The translations under genes were made by a program, and so were the position numbers. This document shows positions 49,286-61,237 of a stretch of 64,000 bases of DNA, one piece after another. The notes under the pieces are model-generated. The model worked only from the letters and a program-made list of their open reading frames with translations, was not told the DNA's origin and did not search any database. Source of the DNA: Bryum argenteum. Taxonomy: Eukaryota; Streptophyta; Bryopsida; Bryales; Bryaceae. The stretch lies in assembly GCA_037043015.1 (NCBI GenBank), contig CM073321.1, positions 34,884,101-34,948,100 on the forward strand. Reading direction: 5' to 3'. The stretch's first letter is position 1. Each line of letters begins with the position of its first letter.

Positions 49286-50725
49286 CGACTCACTTAGTTG
49301 GTAGTAACGGGCCACAAATTAGCTAACACTTGCATGTGCCCCCCCCCACACACAATGTAAACACCATTTTAACTCAAGGTGTCCAACCCACCTTGACTCC
49401 CATTGCCCGATACTCATTACCTAGAACTCCCACCAACACATGGGCATTCCACTTGGTTGCAGGGGGCGGCCTTCCACAAATGTCCAAGCTCCCAAGGGTG
49501 AATCTAATTACTCACGGAGCTAACCGCCCTTATCCATTGTCCAAATTCCCACTAGCTCCCTTCCACTCTTGTCTCTCACTCCATTCGGGACTTTGTGCGA
49601 AACCCTCCCAGAATCCGACACTAGTTTTCCGGGACTAGTTTGGAGCGTGACTCTTTCCAACCCAATATTGCGGGATGCTCAAGAGCATCCCACAATGCCC
49701 AAGGTGTGGGAGAGGGGCTTCCTTTCCATACCTCACCTATTTGAGCCATTCCCATCAATCCCGGGAACCGGCACTACTTATCATGGGGACTAACTTGGAG
49801 AGGGACACTTCCCGATCCCATGTATAGAGATGCTATAAAACACCGTCCATTTTCTCCAAGCTGCGGGAGTCAGACCCCATCCCAAGCCTCACCCTTGGAG
49901 CCACCCCGGCTCCTCATGGCACCATGTGCAAGTGAGGAGGGAGACCACCCCTCTCCATAGTACTCTCTGGAGTCTTTGGTAGGCTCCCCCTCTTGTGTTG
50001 AGGAGTCTTCAATGACACACTTTATCTTTGGAAGACCACCCGATTTTGCCTTAATCTCAAAATCGGGCCGTAACTCCTTCTCGAGCTAACTTGTAGCTTT
50101 GTTACTCAAATGGGCCGTGCAAGCCCATTTTCAACATTCACTCTTTGATTAGATGTTGATAGACTCCTCACTTGTCCCAATTGGAGCTCCCATGTACGAG
50201 CTATACTCCTCTGAACATTCGGGAGTTCCGGGAGGCAGCAGTCCCGGAGTCCTGGAGTCCTGAAGTCCCAGAGTGCCGAAGTCCCAATGCTTTGGAGAGC
50301 CATATCTCCCAAAGAATTGTTTTGCTCCTCACGAGCCTTAGCATTTTGGGAAGCTCTTGTTCATAGCTTTCCAACGACATGCGACATGCCGCCATCCATG
50401 AAGGACAACAAATTGAGTTTCGAAAGGCAACACTTTCGAGTCCCGGAGTGTCCCGGAACGCGCTCTGACTTTGGAGAGCCATATCACATGACTCACAACT
50501 CCAAATCGCGCGTTCTTTAAACCGATGGGTGCATTCTTGGACAGGGTTTCCAACCATGTAAGGTACACTACCAAGTTTGTCTTGAGCACAATGCTAGTGC
50601 GTGCTATTTGCTCGGAACTCTCCTTGGTCACCTCACCTTGTCTCTTGCCAAGCCCGGAGCATCACTCCCAAGGTTTTCTTGGCTCACCATGGTGTTCGGG
50701 CATCCTTTGGAAAGGAATGTGATAG
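49286..50725. repeat. Dispersed repeat, copy 2, with longer flank
   Basis: 49,286-49,830 matches 22,566-23,110. The sequence continues beyond the end of copy 1 with non-coding, LTR-like DNA, including CCGGAGTCC(T/C)-type repeats at 50,225-50,290. A TATAAAA lies near 49,832. No TG...CA borders with target duplication were found. Confidence 0.5.
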
Positions 50726-51255
50726 CAGGATTGTGAGGTGTGGTGGAAAGAGTCGAAGTTCAGTCACTTCAAGTTCACGTTTAGAAGTAGCAAGAGCAAC
50801 TGCTGGACTCGCCAGCACCTTCAAACAGCAGTGTAGGGGTCCATCACACTGCAACCTTTTATCGATACTTATTCTGACTACATTTTCTATCTCAACACAT
50901 TCACTTTGCTTGATTTATACACATTGACGCTTTGAATTGGTACTAGGGTTTCAGCTGATTCAGTTGAATTTGTTTTTCGTATTTAAGGTTTCTGGTTTGG
51001 AGGCGTTGGAATTGCTGTGTATAACTATACTCAGCATCATATTGGGCTTTACTTTGGAGTAGCACATCCAGCCTTCATTGAGCATTCTTTTCAGGTGAGC
51101 TCCCAATTTTATTTGTTTTGCATGGATTGACGAACTCATTCCCATTGATTGAAATTGCTGTTGAGTGCTGAAATCTACGTTGTATGTAGATATTAGCTTC
51201 GTATCACATGATTCTCTGCATGCTAATGCGTGATATTTCATCTCTGGCTCCCAAT
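50726..51255. other. No gene seen
   Basis: Non-coding transition between the dispersed repeat and the second palindrome cluster. Confidence 0.4.
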
Positions 51256-51735
51256 GTTATCCTTGGGCCGGGTATAGATCTTGCGCACACCCGAATATTT
51301 GTCTTATGTACAAAGGAGTTATCCCCGGCCTAGGGATAATATTCTAATTTTGCCATGCAATAACAAAAAAAGAATACAAATTATCCCCGGGCCGGGGAGA
51401 AAATAATTTATTTTGCCATCAGTATTCATAGGACAACGACAAAATATCTGTATGTCAGTAGATATATCCTAAGCCTATGTCTTAGAAGAATTTCTCACAG
51501 ACGTGAATTATCGCCGCCACGGAGATAATACTGTCAGCTGTCCGAAATTTCTTAGAAAAACACAACAAATCTTCATCGATCTAGGCATACATCGTAGCCC
51601 ATGGCGTACTTGGCAGCTTCAAACCAATGAATTATCCCTGCCCTTGGGATATTTTGTCGCCATACATCAAAAGCATACCAATAGGCACACATAGAACATA
51701 AAATAGCCATGTTTAATGTGAGTGACACGGGGATA
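51256..51735. repeat. Palindrome array, second cluster
   Basis: Sites start at 51,256, 51,318, 51,380, 51,507 and 51,631, plus a half site CGGGGATAAT near 51,728. Steps are 62, 62, 127 and 124 bp, that is, one or two times about 62. The cluster lies just upstream of the ParB-like/methyltransferase-like gene of element D. Confidence 0.85.
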
Positions 51736-53245
51736 ATTTCATATGTCTATTCATCTATACTTTAGATTGTTTCAAATATTTCAGATTCTAACTGTAACAT
51801 TTACAATTGCAGACAGAAGAATGGCTCTCAGCGCCACCAATCCCCTCGACATGTCCTTGAACAAGGTCCAGCACCCATTTGGGTTTAACCCATTCCTACG
51901 GAATAACAATGAGGAAAGCCTTGATCTCTGGCTCTTCAAAGATGTGGTCGTTAGCTGGACACTTAAAATCGTCAAGAACCATGTCCTTGTCATGACCAAG
52001 TTGATCTACACAGACCCTTTCCTTCCCTTACACCAGAATGTAAGGGTAACAACATTTGAGGCATACAGGCAGAAGTACATGCTGCTCAGATGTGTCCTTC
52101 TACTGCAGGATGAGGGTAGGGAACCTTACCACTTCGGAGTTGTGGTGTAGGTGGGAGAAAACTGTGGACCACAGTTCCACCCGCACGGCTTTCTTGAAGA
52201 ACTACGCAAGACTCGGCATGGCTTTCTCAAGTTCTGGCAAGACAACATCAACAGGTGGGAGAACATCAACTAGGAAGATACACTTTGTAAGCTTGCGACA
52301 ATGTTGTCAAGACTCTCACAGACGCATGAAGGATCAAGCAGTAAAGCGGCGAAGAAAAAGAAGGCACTCGCCGCCTTTGCACTTGTCCTGCATTCTGAAG
52401 CTTCAGTTTTGCTATCAAGTGGTGCTCTGCCGGCTCCTCCGCGAGTGCCTGCGAAGAAGTTAATGAAAGATGCAATTGTAGCGGGCAAAGCCGCCCCCAA
52501 AAAAAAGAGGCAGCGTACAGCTCCCCCTGCAACCGCAAGTCAAGGATCGGCCTTAACTTCTACCGTCGAAGTGCATGCTCGACAGAAGAAGGATACATCC
52601 AAACCTATGGTTGAAGTGGTAGACTATGTGAGGTTTGCTTCTGAGCAGACAGTCTTCAATGCAAGCTTCAAAGACTCATTCATGTTCAAGAAAGAACAGA
52701 AGCTGGTGTCCATTTCCCAGCTTGAGAGGGGAAAACACACGTGGGTAGTGCGAAGTCTTGAAAAGAACATCGTAACAAACACCAAGCAATACCTCTCAAT
52801 GATAGGAGATATCAACCGGAGGCAGACAATTATCATCACCCCCATTGACGCCGCAGGAAATCTGCTCCCTAGGCGGATGACATCATGGGAGGCAATCAAG
52901 GATGGAAGATTTGCCATCATTGATGGCAAGTACTCCGTCGAAGCCTCGAAATAGCTTCAGAACAAGCCCTTGACAGAGGATAGGAAGAAAGAACTTCTAT
53001 CGTGGTATGCGTATATTCTTTACGAGACCAACCCGAAGCGCCTCATAGCGATTTTGGCATTCTACAACACCACGAACCCTCTTAAGCACGCCCAGCTGAC
53101 GTGGGGCAACCAGATAAAACCTGGGAGGTCTATTTGGATTGATTGTGGCCGTCCCTCTGCAAGCGAGAACGAGAACGCTACACGGAATAACAACTCGGTC
53201 TACAATCCCACCAATTTCAAGATAAGACAATAGCCATTTCCTTAG

Positions 53246-53440
53246 ATTATCCGCGGCCCGGGAATAACTTACTGTCAGTTTCATTATAGGCCCCACTGCA
53301 TTCAATCTAATCTCTCACTCTAGATTATGTTGCTAAATTTGTTGGGCACTTGTTCAATTTCATGGTTGATATAAGTCTCCTCTAGAACCCCATGCGATTA
53401 CGAGGAAGACTGGAACATTTATCCCCGACCCGTGGATAAC
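53246..53440. repeat. Palindrome sites in an intron of the element D gene
   Basis: Two sites, 53,246-53,268 and 53,418-53,440, in the non-coding gap between coding blocks ending at 53,233 and starting near 53,560. Confidence 0.85.
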
Positions 53441-54893
53441 TAGGCTATAGTGCTCAGAAATAAGCAACAACAAACTCCCTGTATGCTCTCACTAGGTACA
53501 GTCTTTGCATCTTATACTTATTTCCTTGTTCTCTCAGGAATTTACGGATCTGCTCATCATCCGATTTCGCAACATCAATCCCAGCAAGGCAAGAAAGACT
53601 ATTGACTACATCGGACCTCAAGCACAAGATCCAAATCATCACATTTTTGGACACCATAAACGATAAGTTCAAGGAGTTCCTCGAACTCCATTTGCTTGGA
53701 AATTTGATCAACCCTGACAAAGACTTGCCTTATCGCATGAACACATCTTACTTCACGCATGATAAACATCATGTGAGTCGGAAGTTCTTCAGGAAGTTTG
53801 GTAATCTTTCCAATGATGACATCGACAGAGTCATCACTTACCTTGTCCATGTTGAAACCGCCGGTGGAGTGATGAAGTATCCAAGGTTGTCCTTCCACAA
53901 GACGAAATACTTTCATCGCTTGAGCCACGCGTGAGGTGATTGGATACTTTGTCAAAAGTGCAAGGGAGTCGTATACCAAGAGTTGAAGGCAGTGAGGCCA
54001 TCTCTTCCATTTTTCCTTCCCAACGGCAGAGCAATATGCCCTGAGAAATGGAAGTCGAACACCGGGTTTCTCACTGCGTCCTCGAACATGCTGATCAGCC
54101 ATGTCGAGGCTAGATTCTACTCGATACGCTTGCAGAATCAAGAGAAGTGCAAGACGGCTGGGGAGATGAAGCTCATGTTCCCGAACATCGAGGACTTCTT
54201 CAAGAACTTCCTGTGGGATCCAAACATCAGGAGTCCAGCAAGGGATTTGATCTCCAAACCTTCGAATTGAAGGCCATAACTCTTAGTGGCAAATTCTCGA
54301 CGGAGGCGCCTGCAGGAACAGTTTTGCTGGGGCTGTTCGACTTGCGAGACACAGCCTTCTCGCTGTGCAGGGACACCAATTCTTCAAAGGAGTTCTTCAA
54401 AGCCTTGGTAGCAAAGTTCGCGGTGATATCAAGTCCAGCTTACAGAGACCCTATTGTTTGGGTCTGGATCGTGAATGACGCCATTGCAAAGAAGCTGGAT
54501 AAGAAGCTGGATCCCAACTACACAATGAGCAATCCAAGTACCTGGTGTCAAAAGCTGAGAAGATCTTCAACGCTCCTGCCCCAAAGAAAGCTGTAAACGA
54601 CGTGTTCATCGTCTTCTTGTTCAAGAAGACACCAGAAGAGTATGCCTTCATCGCTACCAATCCCTCGGAGTTGAAAGCCCCACTTGTGCCGTATTACACA
54701 AATACTGGGCACTACAATGAATCCAAGTGGAGTGCTAAGTACTTGACTTGCAGATGGAGCTATACATTGGACTCATCTGCCAGTACTGCAAGAAAGGTCA
54801 ATCAAATCTTGAAATCTTCTCCGGCTCCAAATTCATGGTCGCCTCCTTGGTAAGTACGACATCCACGCTTCTCTCATGGAATGAATTAGTGCC

Positions 54894-55073
54894 ATTATCC
54901 CTGCCCCAGGGATAATTAGTTACCGTGCTCTTATAACTTCAACTGTAATCTTGTGAAGATATTCCGCCGTTTCATCTGGTTAGATTTTCTTGTTCATATC
55001 TATTCGTGATGTTGAAAATCTTGCTTATCTCCCGCTGTCAAGTTCTATCAGTTATCCCCGGACCGGAGATAAC
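54894..55073. repeat. Palindrome sites in a later intron of the element D gene
   Basis: Two sites, 54,894-54,916 (ATTATCCCTG arm) and 55,051-55,073 (GTTATCCCCG arm), between the GTAAGT donor at 54,851 and the next coding block at about 55,100. Confidence 0.85.
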
Positions 55074-56292
55074 TATTCCCTGTCCAACGTCACTGGTCGT
55101 TAATTCTCCACTGATGCGGATCCTGAAACATGCCTTTTATGGCTTGGTTGACAAGCACTACTACGGGGGTTACCTGCTCTCTGCGGGCAAAAGGGCCAGG
55201 GTTGACTGTAGAAACTTCATCCACCATGAGTGTCTGTACGACTCCAAGAAGAACTCATCATCTCACGAAATGGCTGTCCTCAGCCTCGTAACAAGGGCTT
55301 CATTCGAGGGTAGTCAACCACCATCTTCTGCAGCTGAGTGACTGTCCGACTTGAGAGCTGAGAGTACGCGGTCGCCTCAAACTCAGTATCCAGTTACTTC
55401 ATCAGACTCCTCGGAGGAGAAGAACAGCGATGACTCTTCCAGCGACTCCGATGGTGACAATTTCGACAATTCGGACTATGATTCGGTTGATCAGGCGACA
55501 GGAGATTCCCCAGTCATGCTATCTCCGCATCCATCGCCCACAGCACCATCACAGGAGGCAAGGCCCTTAGCACCATCAGCGGAGGCAATAGAGACATCTC
55601 CTCCTAGGTCCTCTTCGATGAGTGTCGAGCACCAGGCGCAAGAGCCTGACACCGAGGACCAACGCCCTAGTAAGGAGCCTATGCCAGTGATTCCGTCGAC
55701 GCTCGTCACGACGACGACAATGCCTGTTCAATCATCTGCGGATGTTGTCGTCGGATCATCGCACAACCCCAAGGCGCTTGTTGATTCGCAGAGGCCATTG
55801 AATCGTCGGCTCGATACCACAGCTGAGACCACGACTTTGAGTCGGACGTTGCTACCGTGTGAGCGTTGAGCGGTGAGCGGTAAGATTCTTGATTTTTTAG
55901 GGTTGACTTTGTATTTTTAGTAAAAACGTTTCTAAAAATAGTATAATATTTTTATTGGAGAATAATTCTCGAATATTTTCGGGAATATTCGAATATTCAA
56001 GACTCATTACCGTGGATTTAGTGACCCAAACCCGTGGAAATAGGGTTTAAATTCTGTGAATTTGGTTGGACTTGAGCTACAAACTTGACAGTAAATGACA
56101 ATTTGTTAATGTCAAGAGGTTTCCAAGGTAATATTTCTAAGTGATTAGTACTCCAAGTTAGACAAATTGGCAAGGTTTGCTGTACATGTAGGTACTGGTA
56201 TAATTATATTTAATATGTTGTGAAAATATATCACATACACCCAATCATAGGACTTACATATGGCGTATGTAAATGAGGGGATTTGAGGCATT

Positions 56293-59200
56293 CTAATCTG
56301 TAGCATGGTCTAGGATTCCTCCCTCCAGAATTTTCTTCACCTCATTGAAACTAAGAGTGGCCGCGTGGATGAAGAGGTCAGCATCCGGATCAAGTTTGCA
56401 AACCAATACCGAGATGAAGTATAGGTGCTTGCACGGTCAGTATGGATCTCTCCGTCCTAACGAAGAAATTGTTTTCTTGAACACTGGGCATGAGCAATCC
56501 GGGAATTTACTAATTGAAAGTCTATAAACTGCATCCAAATCCGACTCCAAGTCTACGATACATCCAAAATCAGGCTGGGGATCATGGTCACCTTCAGAAT
56601 TTTGGCCTGCATTGAGGTGGCAGACTCAATATTCTTCATGTGCTTTGAAGTCATAGCTGGAATGCGTTTCATGTTCTTCAATCTTCTTGACCTAGGGAAC
56701 ACGTCCGGCTTCTCAGGGACTGGAATATGGGACAAGTCTCTTGGTGGGGCAGCATTATTGAAAGTGCGCTTCGTAGGAAGCTGTTCTTTTTGTGGTAGTC
56801 GAAAGCCCGCATTCTCCAACGCCTCCATTTCATCACGTGTGAGGTTAGTCCCTATCTTAACAGGCCATATTGAAGGAATAGGGGGTCTATCCGAGCTTAG
56901 AGAGAATGGCTCAATCCACTTGCGACGATGACCCTTCACACACTTGTCAATATCATCCGCACAAACAAAGAACTGATCAATTTTTCTTGGCCCCTCTTGA
57001 GGGCGTTGCCATACTCTGGTGTAAGTTGGAGCTGCGGTCGCCTTCCTTTTCTGAATAATTCGTGAGTCACATCTTTTTTTACTCTTTCGCATGATACCCC
57101 AACAAGCCTTGGCAGAATTCTCCTTCAAACGGACAATGTGCCACAGCCTCTCGTCTACTTTAGTCTCCTGAACAGCGGTCACACGTTCAATACTAGGTCC
57201 AGCAAAAGTGGATGGTATTGTCGGTGGCTCCTCAACTTCATCCTCTTCATGGATAGTACTCAGATTTTCAGCCAAGGCTCGGGTAACCCTTCTCCCAATT
57301 CGGGGACGTGAGTAGCTCACGTTGTCAGGTCTGTGCGTTTCATCATCAGCTCCAATTGGAACATCAGCCTTGCGTTTCTTGGATCCGAAAACCTCGGCCC
57401 CCTCAAGGTGGGCGTCTCGGGTACAAATCATTTCAGCTCCTGGATAGTCAGAATCTGCCTTTGTGAGGCCTGATGGATCGCCGGTTCGTTGAACTTTATG
57501 AGCAACACGAAGTAATAGTTCTTCGGATGTTGGTCCATTACCACCCTTACCACCTCCGTTGAAATCGTGGTAACCCACAACTTGGAGGAAAGCACGAACA
57601 TAATCATCTACAGCTGCAACGTACAAGTCCCCACCCTTGTTGCCGGACGCTTGCAACCATTTGTTATGGATAGATTCCGCAAGGTTACTTGAAGGCATCT
57701 CCGCCAGCTCCTCCCCAGAATATTTATTTTCCTGCAACGTGCAGAGACTTTTGACTTAGTATCAAAAGAAGTTGATCACGACATCTAGAGCGGGTTAGAC
57801 TTGCTGCACCGCAAGTCTGATCTAAAAATAGATTTTTTTTTCCCAATTTTCTTTAAATAATTCTTACTGAAAAATATCAAAAAGCAGAATATTCTATACT
57901 AAAAAGGTAAATAAATTTTACAGAGTTGGTAGACATACATGCGCATGTACATAATTGTTACAGCGACTGTGGACTCACCAATTCCATGAAGCCACCCCAC
58001 TGCCTATATCGGAAGTGCCAGAATGCAAGCCAGTGTTTGAGGTGACCTAATCCAACGTCGGAGGTGGCCTGCGCCGACGCCCACCATGCTCGGATCGCCC
58101 AGTATCTTGTCTCTGCCTCAGCCATGGTGCGTGCATCTTTGTATTGCTTACAAAGATGTCGATGTTGATCCTCCAACTCATGCACGATGTATTCTTTGGT
58201 GTGTTTCTCTAGGGATTGCGTCCAATCGAAGTAGCAAGTCCGCTCGCGGCCTTCCATGGGCACTTTAGGGTCTTCGGAGCCGTAAATGATCCGTACAGCG
58301 TTCTAGTTGGCTTGTGCACTGTCCGCCATGAATCCTTGAAACTGCGGCGCTTCCACTCCGTTCCTGCCCATGACGTGGTTTAGGTTCTTCTAGAAGACGA
58401 TTTGAGCTTCTCCGTCTTCAAACTGGAAACCACAGCATGCAATAGTTAGAATGCGGCAGATTTTTGAGTCATAAACGTGGCACGCCATAGTGGTCCAGTT
58501 CTTGACACGCTTGACGTAGTCGAACATCATCCACGCGTGGGACAGGTCGCCTCCGGTCTGCATACGTCGAACAAGGTCAACACCGCTTCCGGGACCGACC
58601 TCGGACATCTTGAAAATGAACACTTTGTCACATTCATCTCCTTGCCCCGGGAATAGGTTACGTTGGATGTAAGCCCAGTTGCTGAGGCCTCGAAGCTTGG
58701 TCATCTCATCAAGAACACCGTATCTGCGCAAGTGCTTAAAAGTGGTAATACGATTTCTGACGCTGGGAGAGTTCAGCTCTTTACACTGATCAAAGATAGG
58801 TTCTAGCTCCTGGAGGGTGAGCTTGGAGGTTACAGGGTCACCTTCTTCACGGAGAAGTAAGTTTCCGAGTAAGTCCTTGCTTGCCTCCATGACTATTTTG
58901 GACGTGGTAGCTTGTGGGTTACGTTCTACGTGCTCCTCTATTAACTCATCAATTATTTTACGTGCACATCTGGAGTCTCCGACCTTGACAAGATGTTCGT
59001 GCGTACCGATATGCACACACGCCCGCTCTTGACTCTCCTCTCTGAATACGTAGAAATTTTTTTAGAAGGGCATACAGCAACACAAACGGGAGGTTCTTTG
59101 CAGATCTTACAGACCAGTGTTGAAGAAGGAGGAGACTCGTGGCCGATAGAGAAGGGGTCCTTGGTAAAGCCCTCGAACTCCACCTCATTCACTTGTGCTC

Positions 59201-60137
59201 TGCGGTCAGGTCGTAGCAAGAAGCCGCACTTGTCATTGTGGCATTGAAGATGCCCTACACAGTTAGAGTAGCGGAATGACAAACCGAGGTTGTTACTGAT
59301 GTTAGTAGTCATTGTCCTGGTCCAGACATGACCATCGTATCTTTTGTCCATCCCTTCCATAGATTTGGCTACCTTGATAGCAGTAGTTGGTAGAACGGGA
59401 GGGAGAATGTACAGGACATCATTGTTGAAAGTGGGAGGCAGGAAAGAGACGCTGTGAGTACGAATGGAATGGAAATCGATTTTTTTGAGTAGAGTTTTGT
59501 TGCGAGACATACTACCTAGTCTACGGAGCGAGGAAAGAATGTTTTTGGGTTTTACAACTTTGGAGGGAGGAAGAGAAGTGGGGGTGGTTCTGAGACTCTG
59601 TTCAGATAGAGACGAGGGGGGAGGCTGATTCGATGATAGTCGACGGGACTAGATGGACGATTCCCTTTCATCGTTGGATGAATCAGAAATATCAATACGG
59701 ACTTCGAGTCCGGGTCCAACCTTGACACGAGCAAGAACTGGAACAACTGTAGAGATGGTAGAAGAACTACGAGGAGTAAGGAGGACAGTGGAGGCGTTCA
59801 TTACAGACTCTGTCAAGCCGAACAATCGATACTGTCCAGGCCGTAGCTTATACATTTTACAATTACTCTCTTTGTCGAGTGGTTCGACTAGGACGGAGTA
59901 CTCGACAAGATTAGTGTTAGGATCTAAGACATGTTTCTCTAACCAGAGAGAGGACTCATCAAAACTGAATCGAATTGCTAGCCAAGACGGTGTGACTTCA
60001 GCCACTCCATCCACCCCCGGAGGAATGCAGATTGGGGGACTTAAGTCTTCAGACCTAATGGCAATGACGTCTGCAGCGGGAGGCAGGGGTGCAGAGGATT
60101 GCATGATAGACGGAGGCGAGGAAGACAACATCAACAA
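56293..60137 (-). pseudogene. MULE transposase gene, copy C (most complete)
   Basis: Starts at ATG 60,137 (MLMLSSSPPSIMQ) and ends at TAG 56,293. Order: N-terminal domain (60,137-59,560), a cysteine-rich segment with CVGHLQCHNDKCGF and LVCKICKEPP (about 59,250-59,080), a linker, the MULE RNase-H-like core (58,500-57,960; FMADSAQANWNAVRIIYG, then RTCYFDWTQSLEKH), an intron (about 57,957-57,735), exon 2 with KRKADVPIG and a basic region, and the SWIM finger CSCPVF...CKHLYF (about 56,480-56,415). Damage: TAG at 59,649, a frameshift near 59,000, TAG at 58,390, and TGA inside the SWIM segment. Apart from these it is collinear with copies A and B and serves as the family reference in this window. 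Confidence 0.85.
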
Positions 60138-60655
60138 GTGCGCAGAGAAAGAGAGTCTGAGGTGCGTTTCGAATGTTCAAATACGAGAAATTGGTGTAGG
60201 GTGTTTACATACGTTTGGTATACTTATTAAACGTAATTTCTTATAATAAAACGTACATATACTCGATACTCTAAATTGAACCGCAAGATCATTTAAAAGC
60301 ATTGTACTTGTAATACTTAAAATATTGGGTTTGACAGAATTGCATTAAGTAGTTACGATTGAAAATATGAGATTCGTCCATAAATTAAGTAGGTGGAGAA
60401 GGAAAAATGAGGGCGACAGTCATTGTCAGAGATTAGTTGGATAATAGATGCGTTCAAAAGTAAGCTTATTTTGGATTGTCAGACACGGAGAGAGCGGCAT
60501 GTCAGGGAATACACGTTGGCTGATTAGGGTTTCTTAGCCGCATGGGGGAACTTATATAAAGGAGATGAAAATCATAGTTCAACCTCTTCATTTGCAGTGA
60601 GAACACTTGGACTCGTTTAGTGGAACTTGTGAAAAGTTATCTCATTGCAAGCAGC
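60138..60655. promoter_or_regulatory. Divergent promoter region of MULE copy C
   Basis: 518 bp between divergent start codons. TATATAAA at 60,553-60,560, about 96 bp upstream of the plus-strand ATG. TGTCAGA occurs at 60,424 and 60,477 and ATGTCAGGG at 60,500, echoing the TCTGACA words in copy B. Confidence 0.5.
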
Positions 60656-60764
60656 ATGGACGAAACCGCTGGCGGTAGTGAGAGAGGAAAGGAGATAGGT
60701 CAGAGAAAGAAGAAGCGGAGGGGTGGTACGAAGTTCACTTGTAACAGGGCAAGAACTAGATTTT
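60656..60764 (+). pseudogene. Small basic protein gene, first exon, copy C (interrupted)
   Basis: ATG 60,656. The first 35 codons match the start of the copy B gene at 38,943: both have an acidic/serine start, then a lysine/arginine cluster followed by RGGT[KR]F and an A-R-x-R segment. Homology stops at about 60,760, where the Ty3 LTR begins. The position head-to-head with the transposase gene matches copy B. Confidence 0.6.
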
Positions 60765-61224
60765 TGTGTTTGCTAGAAAAGTAGATAGATAGTTGAAACC
60801 ATTTTAGGAGTTTTTAGAAAATTTTAGAATTTGAGGTAGATGGCCTATGTGGGACCCACCATAGAAGCTTCGAGAAGGTGGGGCCCACCTCTAGAGTCTT
60901 CTAGAAGGGCGGTTATCTAGGTGGGGCCCACCTCTAGGACCTTCCGGAAAGTTCCATGGTGGGGCCCGCCATTGGAACATTCTAGAAAGTTCCAAGGGCG
61001 GTTAGGCGAGTATAAATAGAGCGGCCGGGGCCATTTGGAGGCATTCGGTCAGCACGCCTTAGTCCCTCTCTCTCGGTAAAGTTTGGTTTGTACTTTGTTT
61101 CTTTAGTTTCGCTTTGTTACATTCATTTCAAGTCTATTCGGTCTTGTTTAGTCCGGTTTTCTCGAGATCTTGTTAGGTTAGCGAGTGTTTGAGTTGTGAC
61201 CAAAAGAGAATTGATCCCGTTTCA
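60765..61224 (+). mobile_element. 5' LTR of a Ty3/gypsy retrotransposon
   Basis: About 460 bp, beginning TGTGTTTGCTAG and ending CCCGTTTCA. The end is fixed by the primer-binding site two bases later. The start is chosen because homology of the interrupted gene to copy B ends at 60,760; an alternative start at TGTAACAGGG (60,740) is less likely. TATAAATA is at 61,011-61,018. The 3' LTR lies outside the window. Confidence 0.75.
60849..60992 (+). promoter_or_regulatory. U3 array of heat-shock elements and GTGGGGCCCAC palindromes
   Basis: Four GTGGGNCCCAC-type palindromes (60,849, 60,878, 60,921, 60,959, the last with CCCGC) alternate with four heat-shock-element clusters: GAAGCTTCGAGAA at 60,864-60,876, TTCTAGAA at 60,899-60,906, TTCCGGAAAGTTC at 60,942-60,954, and a perfect four-unit GAAnnTTCnnGAAnnTTC at 60,975-60,992. 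The array ends 18 bp before the TATA box. GTGGGNCCCAC resembles plant TCP-factor sites. Confidence 0.75.
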
Positions 61225-61225
61225 T

Positions 61226-61237
61226 TGGTATCGGAGC
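61226..61237 (+). other. Primer-binding site, initiator tRNA-Met type
   Basis: TGGTATCGGAGC, one base different from TGGTATCAGAGC, the common plant LTR-retrotransposon sequence complementary to the 3' end of initiator tRNA-Met. Two bases after the LTR end. Confidence 0.85.

Larger units (their letters stand above)
43068..55843. mobile_element. Element D: divergent DUF7869-type and ParB/methyltransferase-type genes
   Basis: Two large decayed genes point away from each other: a DUF7869-type gene (minus, 43,248-46,413) and a ParB-like/methyltransferase-like gene (plus, 51,821-55,843). Between them, and in introns of the second, are about 20 copies of one palindrome, which ties the parts into one unit. 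Unrelated DNA (about 47.3-51.2 kb) appears to have enlarged the spacer. True ends are not found: MULE copies B and C sit directly at both sides, and the methyltransferase-like frame runs straight into the end of copy C, so the right end is probably cut. Confidence 0.55.
51821..55843 (+). pseudogene. ParB-like / methyltransferase-like gene of element D
   Basis: Starts at ATG 51,821 just after a TTGCAG acceptor. One frame runs to 53,233 with in-frame TAG at about 52,148, 52,274 and 52,952. It has a basic linker (KAAKKKKALAAF, about 52,340) and a ParB-like segment: VVRSLEKN...TIIITPIDAAGNLLP...AIKDGRFAIIDGKYSVEASK (52,745-52,950), where IIDG-x(4)-A parallels EGNHRVTA of the MULE gene. Later exons (53.6-55.3 kb) give a motif IV-like VLLGLFDLRDT...IVWVWI, then YYTNTGHYNESK (parallel to YRPDSTPWRGSREK) and a motif I-like NLEIFSGSKFMVASL at 54,811-54,855, followed by a GTAAGT donor. 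An acidic serine-rich tail ends where MULE copy C begins. Frameshifts and stops disable it. The catalytic DPPY is absent. The parallel to the MULE-borne gene is my own alignment by eye. Confidence 0.5.

Noticed and set aside
51821-53233. TAG reassigned to an amino acid
   Set aside because: The same genes also carry TGA stops and frameshifts, other frames end normally at TAG, and decay by C-to-T change explains the pattern.
46589-55073. CRISPR-like array
   Set aside because: Units are regularly spaced, but they are degenerate palindromes in eukaryotic intergenic and intron DNA, the spacing differs between clusters, and no Cas gene is present.
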